From Macrostomum hystrix (Eukaryota > Platyhelminthes > Macrostomidae): a stretch of 64,000 nucleotides of DNA. Position numbers and translations under genes: made by a program. The number at the start of each line of letters is the position of its first letter. Position 1 is the first letter of the stretch. Of the stretch, positions 1-12,500 are shown piece after piece. The DNA lies in assembly GCA_950097015.1 (NCBI GenBank), contig CATNEN010000039.1:11510001-11574000 (forward strand), written 5' to 3'. The notes below the pieces were generated by a model. It made no database searches, was not told where the DNA came from, and was given only the letters and a program-made list of their open reading frames with translations.

Positions 1-302
1 CATTAACTCACTCGCTCATAAACTCACTCGCTCATAAACTCACTCGCTCATAAACTCACTCGCTCATAAACTCAATCGTTCATAAACTCACTCGCTCATA
101 AACTCACTCGCAAATTAACTCACTCGCTCATAAACTCACTCGCTCATAAACTCACTCGCTCATAAACTCACTCGCTCATAAACTCAATCTCTCATAAACT
201 CAATCTCTCATAAACTTACTCGCTCATAAACTCACTCGCTCATAAACTCACTCGCTCATAAACTCACTCGCTCATAAACTCACACGCTCATGAACTCACT
301 CG
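1..302. repeat. 16-bp minisatellite
   Basis: Tandem copies of a 16-bp unit (ACTCACTCGCTCATAA and close variants) run from the left edge to about 302, so the array is cut by the window. Variants include a Caat/Ctct change and a few shortened units. No protein-like reading is evident. Confidence 0.9.
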
Positions 303-840
303 CTAACTTGCTAATAGTATCCGTTGATATAGTAGCGAGATATCGGTCACGGAGTTCGGCAATAGCTAGTGAAAGCAATCATTGTCACGCCAGTTGAAAA
401 GCATGCAAGTATTGTTAAACGAATCGCGTGCGACTTAAAACTATCTAAAATAATACTTAAGTTGGACGAGCGGAACCAGACTAGACTATATTAGATGCAA
501 TTGCTGATAAAAAAACGGGCTAGTGGCTGATCACAACTGAAAGCCCGCACAATGCCGGCTTTCCACGAATTGGGGCACGCAGCGATTTCCTAGAAAATTG
601 AGCGGACGGCTTGGCGGGGGTTGGGGTGGCTAATTCGAGGCCGATCTAACAGGCATTGCGCAATCAATCGAAAGCGCTGACCAGATGGTCCGTCTCGCGT
701 ATTTTAACTCCAGTCCTTGAAAGTAAAGTTTATTAGAATCAAGAAGTTGAAACTTACAAGCGTAACACCTGTTAGACCTTGGTGCATTGCCATGAAATCT
801 CTAACACCTATTAGAGATCAGGGGTCGGCAAACTTATTAG
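303..840. other. Unannotated spacer
   Basis: Unique-looking sequence between two minisatellites. I see no open frame with coding character and no recognisable element. Confidence 0.5.
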
Positions 841-842
841 TA

Positions 843-1236
843 ACGGGAAGAGGTGAGACAGGGGAGAGATGAGACAGGGAAGAGATGAGACAGATGAGAC
901 AGGGGAGAGATGAGACAGGGGAGAGATGAGACAGGGGAGAGATGAGACAGGGGAGAGATGAGACAGGGGAGAGATGAGACAGGGGAGAGATGAGACAGGG
1001 GAGAGATGAGACAGGGGAGAGATGAGACAGGGGAGAGATGAGACAGTGGAGAGATGAGACAGGGGAGAGATGAGACAGGGGAGAGATGAGACAGGGGAGA
1101 GATGAGACAGGGGAGAGATGAGACAGGGGAGAGATGAGACAGGGGAGAGATGAGACAGTGGAGAGATGAGACAGGGGAGAGATGAGACAGTGGAGAGATG
1201 AGACAGTGGAGAGATGAGACAGTGGAGAGATGAGAC
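843..1236. repeat. 18-bp minisatellite
   Basis: About 21 copies of an 18-bp purine-rich unit (GAGATGAGACAGGGGAGA), with a GGGG/GTGG variant in some copies. Because 18 is a multiple of three the array stays open on the minus strand and gives long serine/leucine/histidine translations; these are artefacts of the repeat. Confidence 0.93.
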
Positions 1237-1239
1237 ACG

Positions 1240-2300
1240 GGGTCGGATGAAACAGGATACTGTAGGTGTCGAAAAGGGCAACGGGCCGGATTTGGGCCGC
1301 TCTGACCCGCGGGCCGGAGTTTCCCGACCCCAGTGTGTTATGAAATTTCGAATAGCTTTCAAACAGAGGCCGTCACAGTTGAGCTTGTATATTCAGGTTG
1401 GATGCACAGATTCACACAGACATCTGCAGTGTATACGCAGGCAGGTGTATAGTTTATTTAGACCTCACCTCTTGCTGAGTCGCCTGCGCCGCTTAGTCGC
1501 GTACATGGTCTTAATGACCCAATCGTCCACCATGGCACCTGAGTTAGCACGCGATCCACAGAGAGAGAGCTGAGATCAGACTGGGAGAGGGCCGGCCACG
1601 CAACAGAACACTGGCAAGCGCGGGAGACAACGCGCAGCAGAAAATAGAGAAGTGCCCTCAGTCACGGAAGCCGCAGTGCGGAGGGGGCAGATAGTCTCCG
1701 ATGCGACCTTTTCTGCACACAACAAGGTGCCCCCACGCGAACAAAACAAGACAGATGGGGACAAGCGCACACAGGCAGGCCCCGACAGCCGGACTACAGG
1801 GTCTCGGCGTCGAGCTAGGCGCACGCGAGCAGGCAAGGCTGAGCGGCCGACTCGGGCTTCGTTTCGTCTCGTTTCGTGACACACTGGCCGGAGTTACCAA
1901 GGCTCCTATAGGCAATTTATCCCTCCACTCTAGTTTCGTGCCGAGAGACCGCCTCAGATATAGGGGCAGAGGGATAGGAGGGAGGAGAAAGCCAGGCTGA
2001 AATATCCCCTTTTTCCCCTCACTCTTTAGGGGCAGCTTTCCCATTATTAGGCCTCGGCAGAATTCGCGTGACAACAGCGACCGACTGCGACGGCGAGCTA
2101 TTTCAAAAGCCACACCCACCCTCCGCTGACTCTCCTCTCCGATCCCTCGCCAGATTCTAAATCCCCACCCTCAGTGTTTGCCCCGCCGAGGCCGCCGCCG
2201 AGGGAGGAGAGCCACCCCCACCCTCCGCTCAATCCGCCTCGACCAATCGGGGCGGGGCCGCGCGCCGTTTCGAAGCAAAAATTGTCAATTGCGGAGGACT
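1240..2300. promoter_or_regulatory. GC-rich, promoter-like region
   Basis: This kilobase is far more GC- and CpG-rich than the AT-rich DNA that follows. Near 2240-2265 it has a CCAAT motif directly followed by a GC-box-like run (CCAATCGGGGCGGGGC). The several overlapping open frames here have no coherent domain and look like GC-rich shadows. I read it as a possible promoter or CpG-rich 5' region of a gene I cannot identify; direction is unknown. Confidence 0.3.
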
Positions 2301-2509
2301 CACGCCATGACTTTTCAGACAGGGATTTTTAGCCCACACATTTAGGCCATTCTATTGCTACCTTATTCAAAGTACTTTTATTCCTTCATTTATTGTTCTC
2401 AATCCAGATTTTTTACTAATTTTAAGAAAATTGCCTAATCGTTTCTCGATTCCCTTTCCATAAGATTCAAATCTCACCGCTCCCAAATCTCTCATCTCCC
2501 TCCTCCACT

Positions 2510-3650
2510 TTCTCCCCTCTCTACATTCTCCCCACTCCCATCTTCCTACTCTCCTATCCACTCTCTACTTTTCCCTCCAAACTCTCTACTTCCCCCTCTC
2601 TACTCTCCCCTCTCTTCTCTCCCTCTCTCCTCTCCCCTCTCTCCTCTCTACTTTCCCCCTCTCGTTTTTACTTTCCCCTCTCTCCTCTCTACTTTCCCCC
2701 TCTCTCCTCTCTACTTTCCCCTTTCTCCTCTCTACTTCCCCTCTCTCTTCTCTCCTCTACCCTCTCTCCTTTTTACTTTCCCCTCTCTCCTCTCCCTCTC
2801 TCCTGTCCTCTCTCTTCTCTCCCCTCTCTCCTCTCTACTTTCCCCTCTCTCCTCTCTCCTTGTTACTTTCCCCTCTCTCCTCTCTCCTTGTTACTTTCCC
2901 CTCTCTCCTCTCTCCACTCCCTCTCTCCTGTCCCCTCTCTTCTCTCCCCTCTCTAATCTCTCCTCTCTAATCTCCCCTCTCTCCTCTCTCCTCTCTACTT
3001 TCCCCTCTCTCCTCTCTACTTTCCCCTCTCTCCTCTCTACTTTCCCCTCTCTCCTCTCTACTTTCCCCTCTCTCCTCTCTACTTCCCCTCTCTCCTCTCT
3101 CCTGTCCCCTCTCTTCTCTCCTCTCCCCTCTCTACTCTCTCCTCTCTAATCTCCCCTCTCTCCTCTCTACTTTCCCCTCTCTCCTCTCTACTTTCCCCTC
3201 TCTACTTTCCCCTCTCTCCTCTCTACTTTCCCCTCTCTCCTCTCTACTTCCCCTCTCTCCTCTCTACTTTCCCCTCTCTCAGAGCTCCTCTCTACTTTCC
3301 CCTCTCTCAGAGCTCCTCTCTACTTCTCCTCTCTCCTCTCTCCTCTACCCTCTCTCCTTTTTACTTTCCCCTCTCTCCTCTCCCTCTCTCCTGTCCTCTC
3401 TCTTCTCTCCTCTCTACTTTCCCCTTTCTACTCTCTACTTCCCCTCTCTACTCTCTCCTCTCTACTTTTCCCTCTCTCAGAGCTCCTCTCTACTTTCCCC
3501 TCTCTCAGAGCTCCTCTCTACTTTCCGCTCTCTCCTCTCTACTTTCCCCTCTCTCCTCTTCCCCTTTTGCCTCTCTACTCTTAACTTTACCATCTCTCCT
3601 CTTCCCCTCTCCTCTCCTCTCCCCACTCCCCACTCTCCCAGGCTTACCTT
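2510..3650. repeat. Pyrimidine-rich degenerate tandem repeat
   Basis: More than 1.1 kb of almost pure C/T on the plus strand, built from units of about 18-20 bp such as TCTCCTCTCTACTTTCCCC with frequent length changes. This polypurine/polypyrimidine composition is the kind that can form triplex DNA. No coding content. Confidence 0.9.
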
Positions 3651-4580
3651 GTATCTACCCGATTCCGACTCACTGTAAATCTCCACCGTTACCTCGCCCA
3701 CAAAGCTATTTTCCAAATGCGCCAAGAAACACAATATTGATGCGAAAACAGCATTTTATAGGCACTTTAATTTTTTTGGAAACATATAAAATTGTGGCAT
3801 CAAGAAATCTATTTAGTAGCGCAATCTAATCACCGACTCGACGTCCTATATTTTTCAGTTTCTGTGTTCTTCTAAACTAATAAAAAAATATAAAAAATCT
3901 AACTTAGCAAAATTTGAAGTCCAATATGCAGTTTAATAAATGTAGACAAAAACTAAAATCACTTGCGCCTTGCGAACTAAACTACTTAAATAGCAATCGC
4001 CTCAGTAGTAAAATTGCATTTTGTTACACTTGTACAAAAAAGCACTGTAAGCATAGCTAGTTTAATTGTAAAAGGCAACTCGAAAAAAAGAAATCGTTTA
4101 TCAAAATTTAACTGAAAAATAGATAGCACAATACACAAAAATACTTGAAGAATGCCAATCTGAAAGCTAGCGAATTAAAAACTGAAAAATAACAAAAAGC
4201 TAATAATACGCACTTTTTCAAATACTAGAGAGCTACGACTATTTTTTTCCACAGTAAATCAGAGAAACATATTCTCAAGTTCAGAGGTGACTACAAATTT
4301 GACAAATTTATAAAAAAATTATTTGCAGGCACAAAAATACGACGTAAGATCAAAACGGCACAACTGCACAACTAACAACAGCACCAGATTCATATACGCG
4401 AGTGTGTGAAACACGAACAAGGCGCCTGCCAACAGCGAATGTACTATTAAAATTTAAAGACCACAGAATTTTAATCTAGCTATCAGATTTTTAACAGCTT
4501 TCTTTGCTTCGGAATAATTTTACAATCAGGATCTACAACACAAGAATCATAAAAACCGATTTCTATACCTGACTAACTTG
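3651..4580. other. AT-rich spacer
   Basis: AT-rich sequence between the pyrimidine array and the stop codon of the Bok-like gene. Part of it is probably that gene's 3' UTR (minus strand). A short minus-strand frame near 3655-3725 ends at a GTAAGC donor-like site but lacks a start codon and any domain, so I do not call it. Confidence 0.4.
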
Positions 4581-6457
4581 CTAATCCAGCTCGGATTCTT
4601 CAGTCTCTTCAACAACGGCCTGCCAGCCGCCCCTTAGCAGCACCCATTGAGCGTAGCGTCGATCAAAATGACGCAAACAATGCGCTTTCACTTGCTCCCG
4701 TTTCTCCACTTGTCCGTCGCAGCGTTGACAAAGCAGACGCGTCACTAGATACAGCATAGCAACGCAGCGCCATGCTTGAAGATCGTCTAGCAATAGCTTA
4801 GTAAGCTGGCGACTGAACTCATCGTAGTCAGACAGGCAGGATAGTAGAGAATCCAATGTGGCGTCGTCAACTGGCGCCTTGCCTGCAAGTTAACCAAGTC
4901 GGGGTGGGTGCGAAGGAAGAGTCCACGGCTGAACAGTTGTACACAGGCATTACACTGAACAGTTACCTCTATTACCTCGACCTTCTTTAAAAGAAGTACC
5001 ATTCCACGACTCTAATTTCTATTTAATCTATTCGATTCGATAAAAAAGCAAATCGTACCTTCGCTGCCTTTGCCGCGAAGAACCCGACTCTCCTTCGCCT
5101 CGAGAGCGGACTCCAGGCAGAAGGACACGGACTCTTGTCGGCTGCTGCCGCCGACGCCGCCACCAAAAAAGTCCTTAGCAACAAAGTCTAGCATGGCGGC
5201 TACATGGTCTAATCGGTCTTCAATATCGCTATCCGCGGTGGCCAGTGGCATCACCGTCGCCGTATTGTCGCCATGCTGCAGACACGCTCGACCGAATTCG
5301 CTAACTATGCGAGCTTTCCTCAACGGAATCTGGCGCCTCTGCTGCTGCTGCTGTTGCAGCTTCTGGGTCGTAACTAAACGTCTACGTTCCGACGGCGAGG
5401 GCGAATGAGACGGCGACGGTGTCACGTTAAAAGCGCGTTGCATTAGTAGCCGAGACTCGCGATCGCCTTTGACAGCGCCTCGATGCTGGCGAGATCCGTT
5501 GTCGATAGCGGAGACGGCGTCCGAGTTGAATAGGATGTCCGTGTGGGCGCGCTGACGTCGAAAGTCGAACGTGACGTCGCCTTCTGCAGCAGCTTCGCCG
5601 TCTGCGCGATCCTTCGCAGACTGCTGCGCCGAGTCGCTAGTCGACGCAGTTCTCTCGCCTCGCCTTTGTCGCCGACGATTTCGTTGCCCTCGAAGCCGAT
5701 CGTCATTTTCGGCGTTGGCCTCGACAAAACAATCGTCGTCAACATCGCCATCCACTGCGTCGGTGAATTCCAAATTAGCTGGCGCAGAATACGGCAGCCT
5801 GCCGCAGGGATCCGAGTACGCCACCGGTCGGCCAACTTTGGGCGGAGTAGTGCCGCCGAGGCGCCTAACAGATGCTACTTCGCCGTCGAAATCGCTATCA
5901 TCGTCGTCGCCTTGAACTTGAAGTAATCTGTTTGTGGTGGCAAATAGTGCATTGTTTGTGCATGCATTAGCACGTGATCATAGGGACTGCATGCCTGTTT
6001 ACTTGTACTTATGACTAATTTTCTATGTTTAACTAAAGTTAAACTCACAATCTGTTAAGTAATATTATTTACTCTCTACGTTTAATACTACTTGCAGTAG
6101 AAATTATTTATAATATGCCCAACGGTAATAACAATGCCAATGTCTTGACGTCCTCCGAAGGAGGAGTTCCGCCGGGATTGAGAAACATGCAGTGTGGGAA
6201 AACCTGAAGGACGCGCACCTGGCAAGTCTCGGCCTCTCGCTAATAGCTGACAAATTTTCAGCCAGATTGACACTCCAACTGCGGGTGAGGAAAATTTCCA
6301 GTAGTGCCCGAGCCTCGTTGGTGACAGAGTCCGCAGTGGCCAGAGATGGCTGGAGCGACTGGGAGCGACGCAGTGAAGGTCCAGACGATGAACCCTGCGA
6401 CAGGCTGTCATCACCTGTGTCGCCACCAATGGCGGCGAGTGGTTCGCCACGTTCAGC
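4581..6457 (-). CDS. Bok-like Bcl-2 family protein, 3' three exons
   Basis: Three exons join in phase: 6457-6204, 5927-5059 and 4882-4581 (474 residues plus stop). Each acceptor ends in AG and each donor starts with GT; the split codons are AG|A and G|GC. The last exon carries a BH1-like stretch (AWRCVAMLYLVTRLL, around residue 411) and a BH2-like end (WVLLRGGW, about 454-461). The first exon has an alpha-1-like helix (TNEARALLEIFLTRSW, about 46-61) resembling BOK. Between them lie roughly 250 residues of charged, Ser- and Gln-rich sequence with a poly-Gln run. A GD-containing segment (FGRACLQHGDN) is reminiscent of BH3 but does not fit the consensus spacing. The protein ends in acidic residues with no membrane anchor. 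The start codon must be in an exon to the right that I could not identify. Family role: control of mitochondrial or ER apoptosis. The Bcl-2 call rests on motifs only. Confidence 0.62.
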
Positions 6458-6699
6458 CTAAAAACAGTGAGACAATAAAATTATTTATTTTGGCATGTCA
6501 AAAATAAATACCATAATACACATATTAGAGTCTAGCTTTTCAGATTTCGATTTCAGATTTAGATTTCAGATTTAGATGCAAATCTAATTGTGATAAATGT
6601 AAAACAATAAGAAACATAAAGAAAGCTAACATATTGTTTAAAAAGAAGCTTTTTACAAGCAGCTTTGCTTTTAAATATAGTGTATCTACAGTATATTTA
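6458..6699. other. AT-rich intron/spacer
   Basis: Sequence just upstream of the first recognised Bok-like exon. It is AT-rich with no open frame of interest; probably intronic for that gene. Confidence 0.35.
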
Positions 6700-6975
6700 A
6701 TATATCAGGGTTCAATTCCCAACTCTGCAGAAACAATTTGTGTCCTCAAGCAGTATACTTAACTCTGCATTGCTTCAGTTCACCGAGTTGTTAAATAGGT
6801 ACCCGAATTAGCAGGGGTATTTGAGAGTGGGTGAGTCATCTTTTAGCCTATGGACTAAACAGCAGCACTCAACCTTCAGATGCAACAGACAATAGCTACA
6901 GCTATGCTGCCAGCAGCACATATGGCCCAATTAGGGCAGGTGTAATCAATTATTATTATTATTATTATTATTACA
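6700..6975 (+). mobile_element. tRNA-derived SINE, degraded copy
   Basis: A B-box-like motif (GGTTCAATTCCC, about 6709-6720) is followed by a body shared with the copy at 9746 (CAGTTCACCGAGTTGTTAAA) and by a pure ATT tail at about 6951-6974. The A box is not recognisable, so the 5' end is degenerate. Confidence 0.7.
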
Positions 6976-9100
6976 TTAAGATATATCATTGAATTTGTTA
7001 GCTTGACACAAATTTTATCTATCCTTGTTATTAAAAGGATGGGCTAATTTTATATAAATAGCATTGGAATATATTTGGGTCAAGCTGAACAATACAGTAG
7101 TTATTAATATTTTTCTCATAGTTATGACATTTTTGGTTTGTTTTTATGTCAAACCAACTCAAACCAGCACAACACACTTGTTTTGTTATCAAAACAAAAT
7201 ATAATGACTATACATAGTATAAAAACAGACAAGTCACTAGCATAACATCATTCCTACTAGGCTTAAGATAATCAATAGTTTGTGCACTAGATACAACAGG
7301 ACCTTGTTGGCTTGGAACAATGGTGACACCACTGTATAGTATGGGTTAGGTGTTTATAATATATCTCACAAAAATGACATCAAGCCAAGAGCAAGATTTG
7401 TAATTGAATATAGTAAATCAAGTTGTCAACCAACAACCAAAATAAAAACCTAGAGCAAGTATATAAAGAGAAATATTAAATATTTAGTCCATATTATGAT
7501 AAAAAAGCAAAGACAAAAAAACATACAAAATTACTAAGTATCAATGCTCAACTCATAATTTAATGAACAGATACTCAAGTGTCAATATTTAGCTAGGCAG
7601 AAAAGGGTGTGATACATGAAATATAAATGTATTGGGTCAGAGGTTATGATATAAAGGGGCTTGATTTAAAGGGAGCATTACACTCAATAGGCAGAGGCAA
7701 GGGTACTCAATTTTCAATTTATATAATTACATAATTATGCTATTGCATTAGTTCCATAAGTAGCTAGTACTTCAGTAGTAGAGCCAATGTGAATTAGGAC
7801 TAGGACTATCTTAAAGTTCAAAATATTTTTTTCAGAAGATTTTATGTTCAGAAGATTATATGTACTTATGTACTTAAAACTATATATAGTATAGCAGATA
7901 ACAAAGTGGTAGATTACAAAGTTCTTTGATGACAAAGTCTCAATTAAGGAATCTCACATGGTTCTCTAGGCTTTCAAGTTTGACTGATGAAATTCAAGTG
8001 TTGGGAGTCATTAATCTATGGTTAATCTAAGTTACATGAGTAATAGGCATTAGCAAGTCAAACACAGGCTAGGCATCGTTGAGATATAAACAATGTTACA
8101 ATGTTTCAGAAATGGGTTAGAAAACATATATAAAAAACTAATGAAATAAAAACAAAATATTTCTAGCAATTATATAATGGAGTCAACATACAATCGACGA
8201 TAAAAATCTACTATGCTATTCACAATATAACATGAAAAAATATGTAAGTCCTACAGCATACTGAAAAACAAAAGAAAATTGTTACTTAAAAACACTGAAA
8301 TGCACGAACGTCTTAGTTTTGTCTTTTAAGTTTCATGGAAAACAAAAGTTTTGGTTTTCGTGCTTTCTTTGAAGAATAGCAAATGTATTCATTATATTAT
8401 ATTTAATTGCTTAATAAATTAATTATTTTTTAATTGTATATTTTTTCCTAATAAAGAAGAAATAACTATTTTATTGCTAAAATATTTGTTTCACCTACAT
8501 TGATCTGACTCATTATTTTTAACTATTGCTTTTCTGAGAAAGCATTCTTTGTTGACCGCTCTTTAGCGGTTCGTTGTGCTAATAGTAATTTGGTTGCTGC
8601 TGTTTTCATGCAGTCAAGTTAAGATGTTCTGAAATCATAAAAAATAGCGACTCAGACATAACTAGGTTAATAAGATGCTTTGCCCTTAAGTTTAGTACAT
8701 TAGCTTTTAGCATTACTTATTCGTTATTTGTTATTAGTACATTGTCACTAGTTGTTTAATTTTCACATATTCACAAGAGTACTAGGCCTAAAGTATTTCA
8801 TCGCATAAGTGAAACTAGTTAATCGTGTAAGCAAAAAAAACTATGCTGCATATTTTCTTCTTAAAAGAGGTACAAGTTAGAAACTGAAACTAATTTGAAA
8901 TTCTTTTTTATGCTTTATGTAGATGATACATGCCATTAAATAACTTTATAGTTATATTTTTTTCTATGCAGATTACTAAACCATAATTTATTATTATTCT
9001 GTTTTTAATTTAGTATAGTTCTATTTAAGACAATTGCTAATATTTATAATAGTTGCAGTTGTGCTGTAGGTAATGGTACATCATTTGGTGAAACTAGACT
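6976..9100. other. AT-rich intergenic sequence
   Basis: Low-GC DNA without coding frames. A small perfect hairpin (ACCGCT-CTTT-AGCGGT) lies at 8555-8570. Probably the spacer between the divergently transcribed Bok-like and SEC31 genes, with their promoters or first exons unresolved. Confidence 0.4.
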
Positions 9101-9129
9101 TGTAGCCAGCAAGGAGGCAATTATTTTCA

Positions 9130-9400
9130 CTGACTCCTAAGCATGAGCACACATATGACATGTGTACATGCTTTAGTATCATACATAGGCACACACACAT
9201 GGTGTGTACATCTGCCTTGAGTTTCTCATTTTCAGGCAGTGCACTATGCTTAGGTTAGCTCTCAATAGTATAAATTGTATGACAAGCCCCAAGCCTTCTA
9301 TCCATAGCTATAGCCCAAATAATGTGGCCTCACTGTAGGATCTGTTGAGAGGCAAACCTGTTAGACTGCTCTGCCATCTTTAAGACAATATCTAACTTCT
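9130..9400. mobile_element. MITE-like remnant
   Basis: Carries words shared with the MITE at 37892: GCACACACACATGGTGTGTA followed by CATCTGCC, then a TTCTCATTTTCAGGCAG stretch, then internal matches (GACAAGCC; GTTAGACTGCTCTGCC resembling the reverse complement of its GAGCGGTCTAAC). The ends are diverged and target duplications are not visible. Confidence 0.45.
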
Positions 9401-9566
9401 TTTATTGGTAAAATTATTATTATTATATATTATTACTAGGCATTCTGATAAAGTGATAGGTTAGGGTTGGATCATTGCCCTAAAAGCTTAAGTTCATTTT
9501 TGTCTAATAGTTCATTATTACATTTATCAATAATTTCAAATAAATTTCTTATTCCAGACTAGTGGA

Positions 9567-12500
9567 ATGCAGTTGAGGCACACAAAATATTCCTGTTTGG
9601 CTGCTTGGTCTCCAGCTTCATTTGTTTCCAGTCATTTTGTTAAAAATATCAAGCATAGATTACTGTTGGCCACTGCTAGTATTGTTGACAATGCAATTGC
9701 TTCAAATGATGGGTGAGTAAATTTAAAACTAGCTTCTATCTGCACTTGTGGCCTAGTAGTTAGTGTCAGACTGATGATTTGATGGTTGGGGTTCGATTCC
9801 CGACTCTACTGGAACAAATTTCATCCTTTAGGAAGACACTCGGTGTTGCTTCAGTTCACCCAGCTGTTAAAATGGGTACAAGCATTAGCTGGGTTAATTG
9901 GGGTGGGTGTGGCTTCCCTCCAGTGCATGGACGTTTATATTGTATTTTTATGTAAGAGCCAGCTAACCACCCTAGTTGCACCTGCCATTGCGCAGGCCGA
10001 AGTCCTTCATACAGCTTGTGTCCTGCAATTTGTCTGCTGATCGACCGAACACCGACCAGCTGTTGCCGATTGGTCGAAAATTATCAGCTCCAAGTGGTCA
10101 GGAAGTTAGCCAGCTGGCTTGGACTAGCAGCGGTGGCAGTAGCCGTGACGGCGGCCTAATAGTTTGTGGCTCAGCTGATGGCACAGTGGCATTGTGCCAG
10201 ATAAATGATTGGATCCAATTTGATAATGGCGATCTAGAGTATAATTCTAAGCCTCTCGAGTTGTTATGGCAACGCGGTGACAATTCCCGTATCGAATCCG
10301 GTGGTCCTATTGTCAGCTTGGATGCCAACAAGCTGCAGTCCGAGTTGCTAGGCAGTTCAGACGCGAGCGGATCAATATCAGTCTGGGATTCTAATAGAAT
10401 GGAGGTGAGTTTCCGGGACTAATAAGATGACGAGGCATCTCAATGTTTTCCCATTCTCCCACTCTTCTATCGCATATTAAACAGAGTGGACCAACTGTCT
10501 CCGCTGTGGCGGCTCCGCTCGACTGTCGGATTTCCTGGAATCCACAGACAGCCCACGTGTTCGCCGCGGTCGGCTCCGCGCCCGTCGGCGTCAACGGCGG
10601 CCTGACCATCTTCGACATTCGCCGATGCTCGGCTAGCAATAAAAATCACCTGGCGCCGCTGATGTGCCTGACGCCGGCGCATTGCGGGGCCGAACGGCTG
10701 ACCCTCATGGAGTGGCATCCGAGGTGAGTTTCCTCTCCAATCTTTACCGTGATTCTCCCAAGCGGATTCGAACTCAGGACCTTCCCTTACGTCACCTTGC
10801 AGCTTGGCAACCCAGCTTTGCCTGGCCTCCGGCGATGATGTCCGCTCCGTAGTGCAGCTGTGGGATCTGCGCTTTGCCGCTTCGCCTGTGTCGCAGTTTA
10901 ATCAGCATTCTGGCTCATCGCTACTGTCTATGGCATGGAATAGTTTCGACACCGGCTGCCTGCTGACCTCGGACAGCTCGGCCCGGCTGCTGTGCTGGGA
11001 TCCCAGGCCAACCAGCTGCAGCTTTGCCGCGGCACACTCTCCAGATTCCGAAAGTGTCGCCCAGCTAGCTAGGGCTAGACTCATCGGCCGTTGCTTCACC
11101 AATTTAGCCTGGTGCCCAGCTGAGCCCGCGTTATTTAGCGCGATAACAACCGACGGACAGGTCAGTCCAAGTGACGAACTGCTTGCTGCTCTTGCTTGGG
11201 GAATTATCGCTTTGTCTGTAGACTGTAGTTCTGTTCTGTAGACTGTAGTTCTGTTCTGTAGACTGTAGTTCTGTTCTGTAGACTGTAGTTCTGTTCTGTA
11301 GACTGTAGTTCTGTTCTGTAGACTGTAGTTCTGTTCTGTAGACTGTAGTTCTGTTCTGTAGACTGTAGTTCTGTTCTGTAGACTGTAGTTCTGTTCTGTA
11401 GACTGTAGTTCTGTTCTGTAGACTGTAGTTCTGTTCTGTAGACTGTAGTTCTGTTCTGTAGACTGTAGTTCTGTTCTGTAGACTGTAGTTCTGTTCTGTA
11501 GACTGTAGTTCTGTTCTGTAGACTGTAGTTCTGTTCTGTAGACTGTAGTTCTGTTCTGTAGACTGTAGTTCTGTTCTGTAGACTGTAGTTCTGTTCTGTA
11601 GACTGTAGTTCTGTTCTGTAGACTGTAGTTCTGTTCTGTAGACTGTAGTTCTGTTCTGTAGACTGTAGTTCTGTTCTGTAGACTGTAGTTCTGTCTGTAA
11701 ATTTTACTTAGATATGCACTCATACAAAGTCGACCGCCAGCATTGACATTTAGCATTTTAATTCTCATCATTGCATTGTAAATACCTATGTGCCATAAGA
11801 CTTGAGTAAATTATGAGCCTGTTCAGTTGATTATGAATTATTAATTAATTATTACTAGGCACAAAGGCTTTAGTGGCAACGTTGCTATTATCCTATTACA
11901 GTTTTTTTCTCATTGAAGATAAGCATTAATTAATTAGCATCACCTGAATTATGATTGATTGGCCTTTTATAAAGGCCATATATTGTGCAAGTGAAATATT
12001 TATTATTGAATCAATGTGCATTCGCTCAAACCCAAATGGAGTGCAAAGAATTAAGTGTATTTTTTTCTCCCTAAAATTTCAGCTACTTCAATCATTAGAA
12101 AAAGGATATGATTATATTTGTATAGGGAGAAATGCATAGATTTGTGACACTGAAATACTGTGCTAGTGTGGGGGGTGAGTTTGCAATCCCCAGCTTAAAA
12201 ACTTTAAGCCATAGACTAAACGCCCATAAGTAAACTTTTGCCCGCTAGACAACAAAATAAATGAGAAATATCACATTTACTAAAATGCATGCACTCGGGA
12301 CCTCTCTGCTCATTGTCTATGGTAAAAAACGGTGTCAAAGAGGCAAGCATTTGAATCCTTTGAGGGATTTCAAGCGCGCATTTAAACACTAGGAACTATA
12401 CCATACTACACCATACTACACTATATACAATTGATTTTCACCCTAAAGAAGAAACACAGAATTAAAAAAGTTTCTTGTCATTTGGTCATTTTTCTCAGTG

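Noticed and set aside
811-1362. Minus-strand 183-codon frame
   Set aside because: Ser/Leu/His-rich translation of the 18-bp array extended into GC-rich flank; no domain.
1576-2119. Overlapping frames in the GC-rich region
   Set aside because: Several frames are open on both strands because of base composition; none has a recognisable domain or splice support.
5235-5300. Canonical BH3 motif in the Bok-like protein
   Set aside because: The nearest candidate (FGRACLQHGDN) has Leu and the GD pair out of register with the BH3 consensus, so it is noted only as reminiscent.
9748-9800. A tRNA gene
   Set aside because: A and B boxes are present but the sequence does not fold into a full cloverleaf by eye and continues into a shared SINE body.
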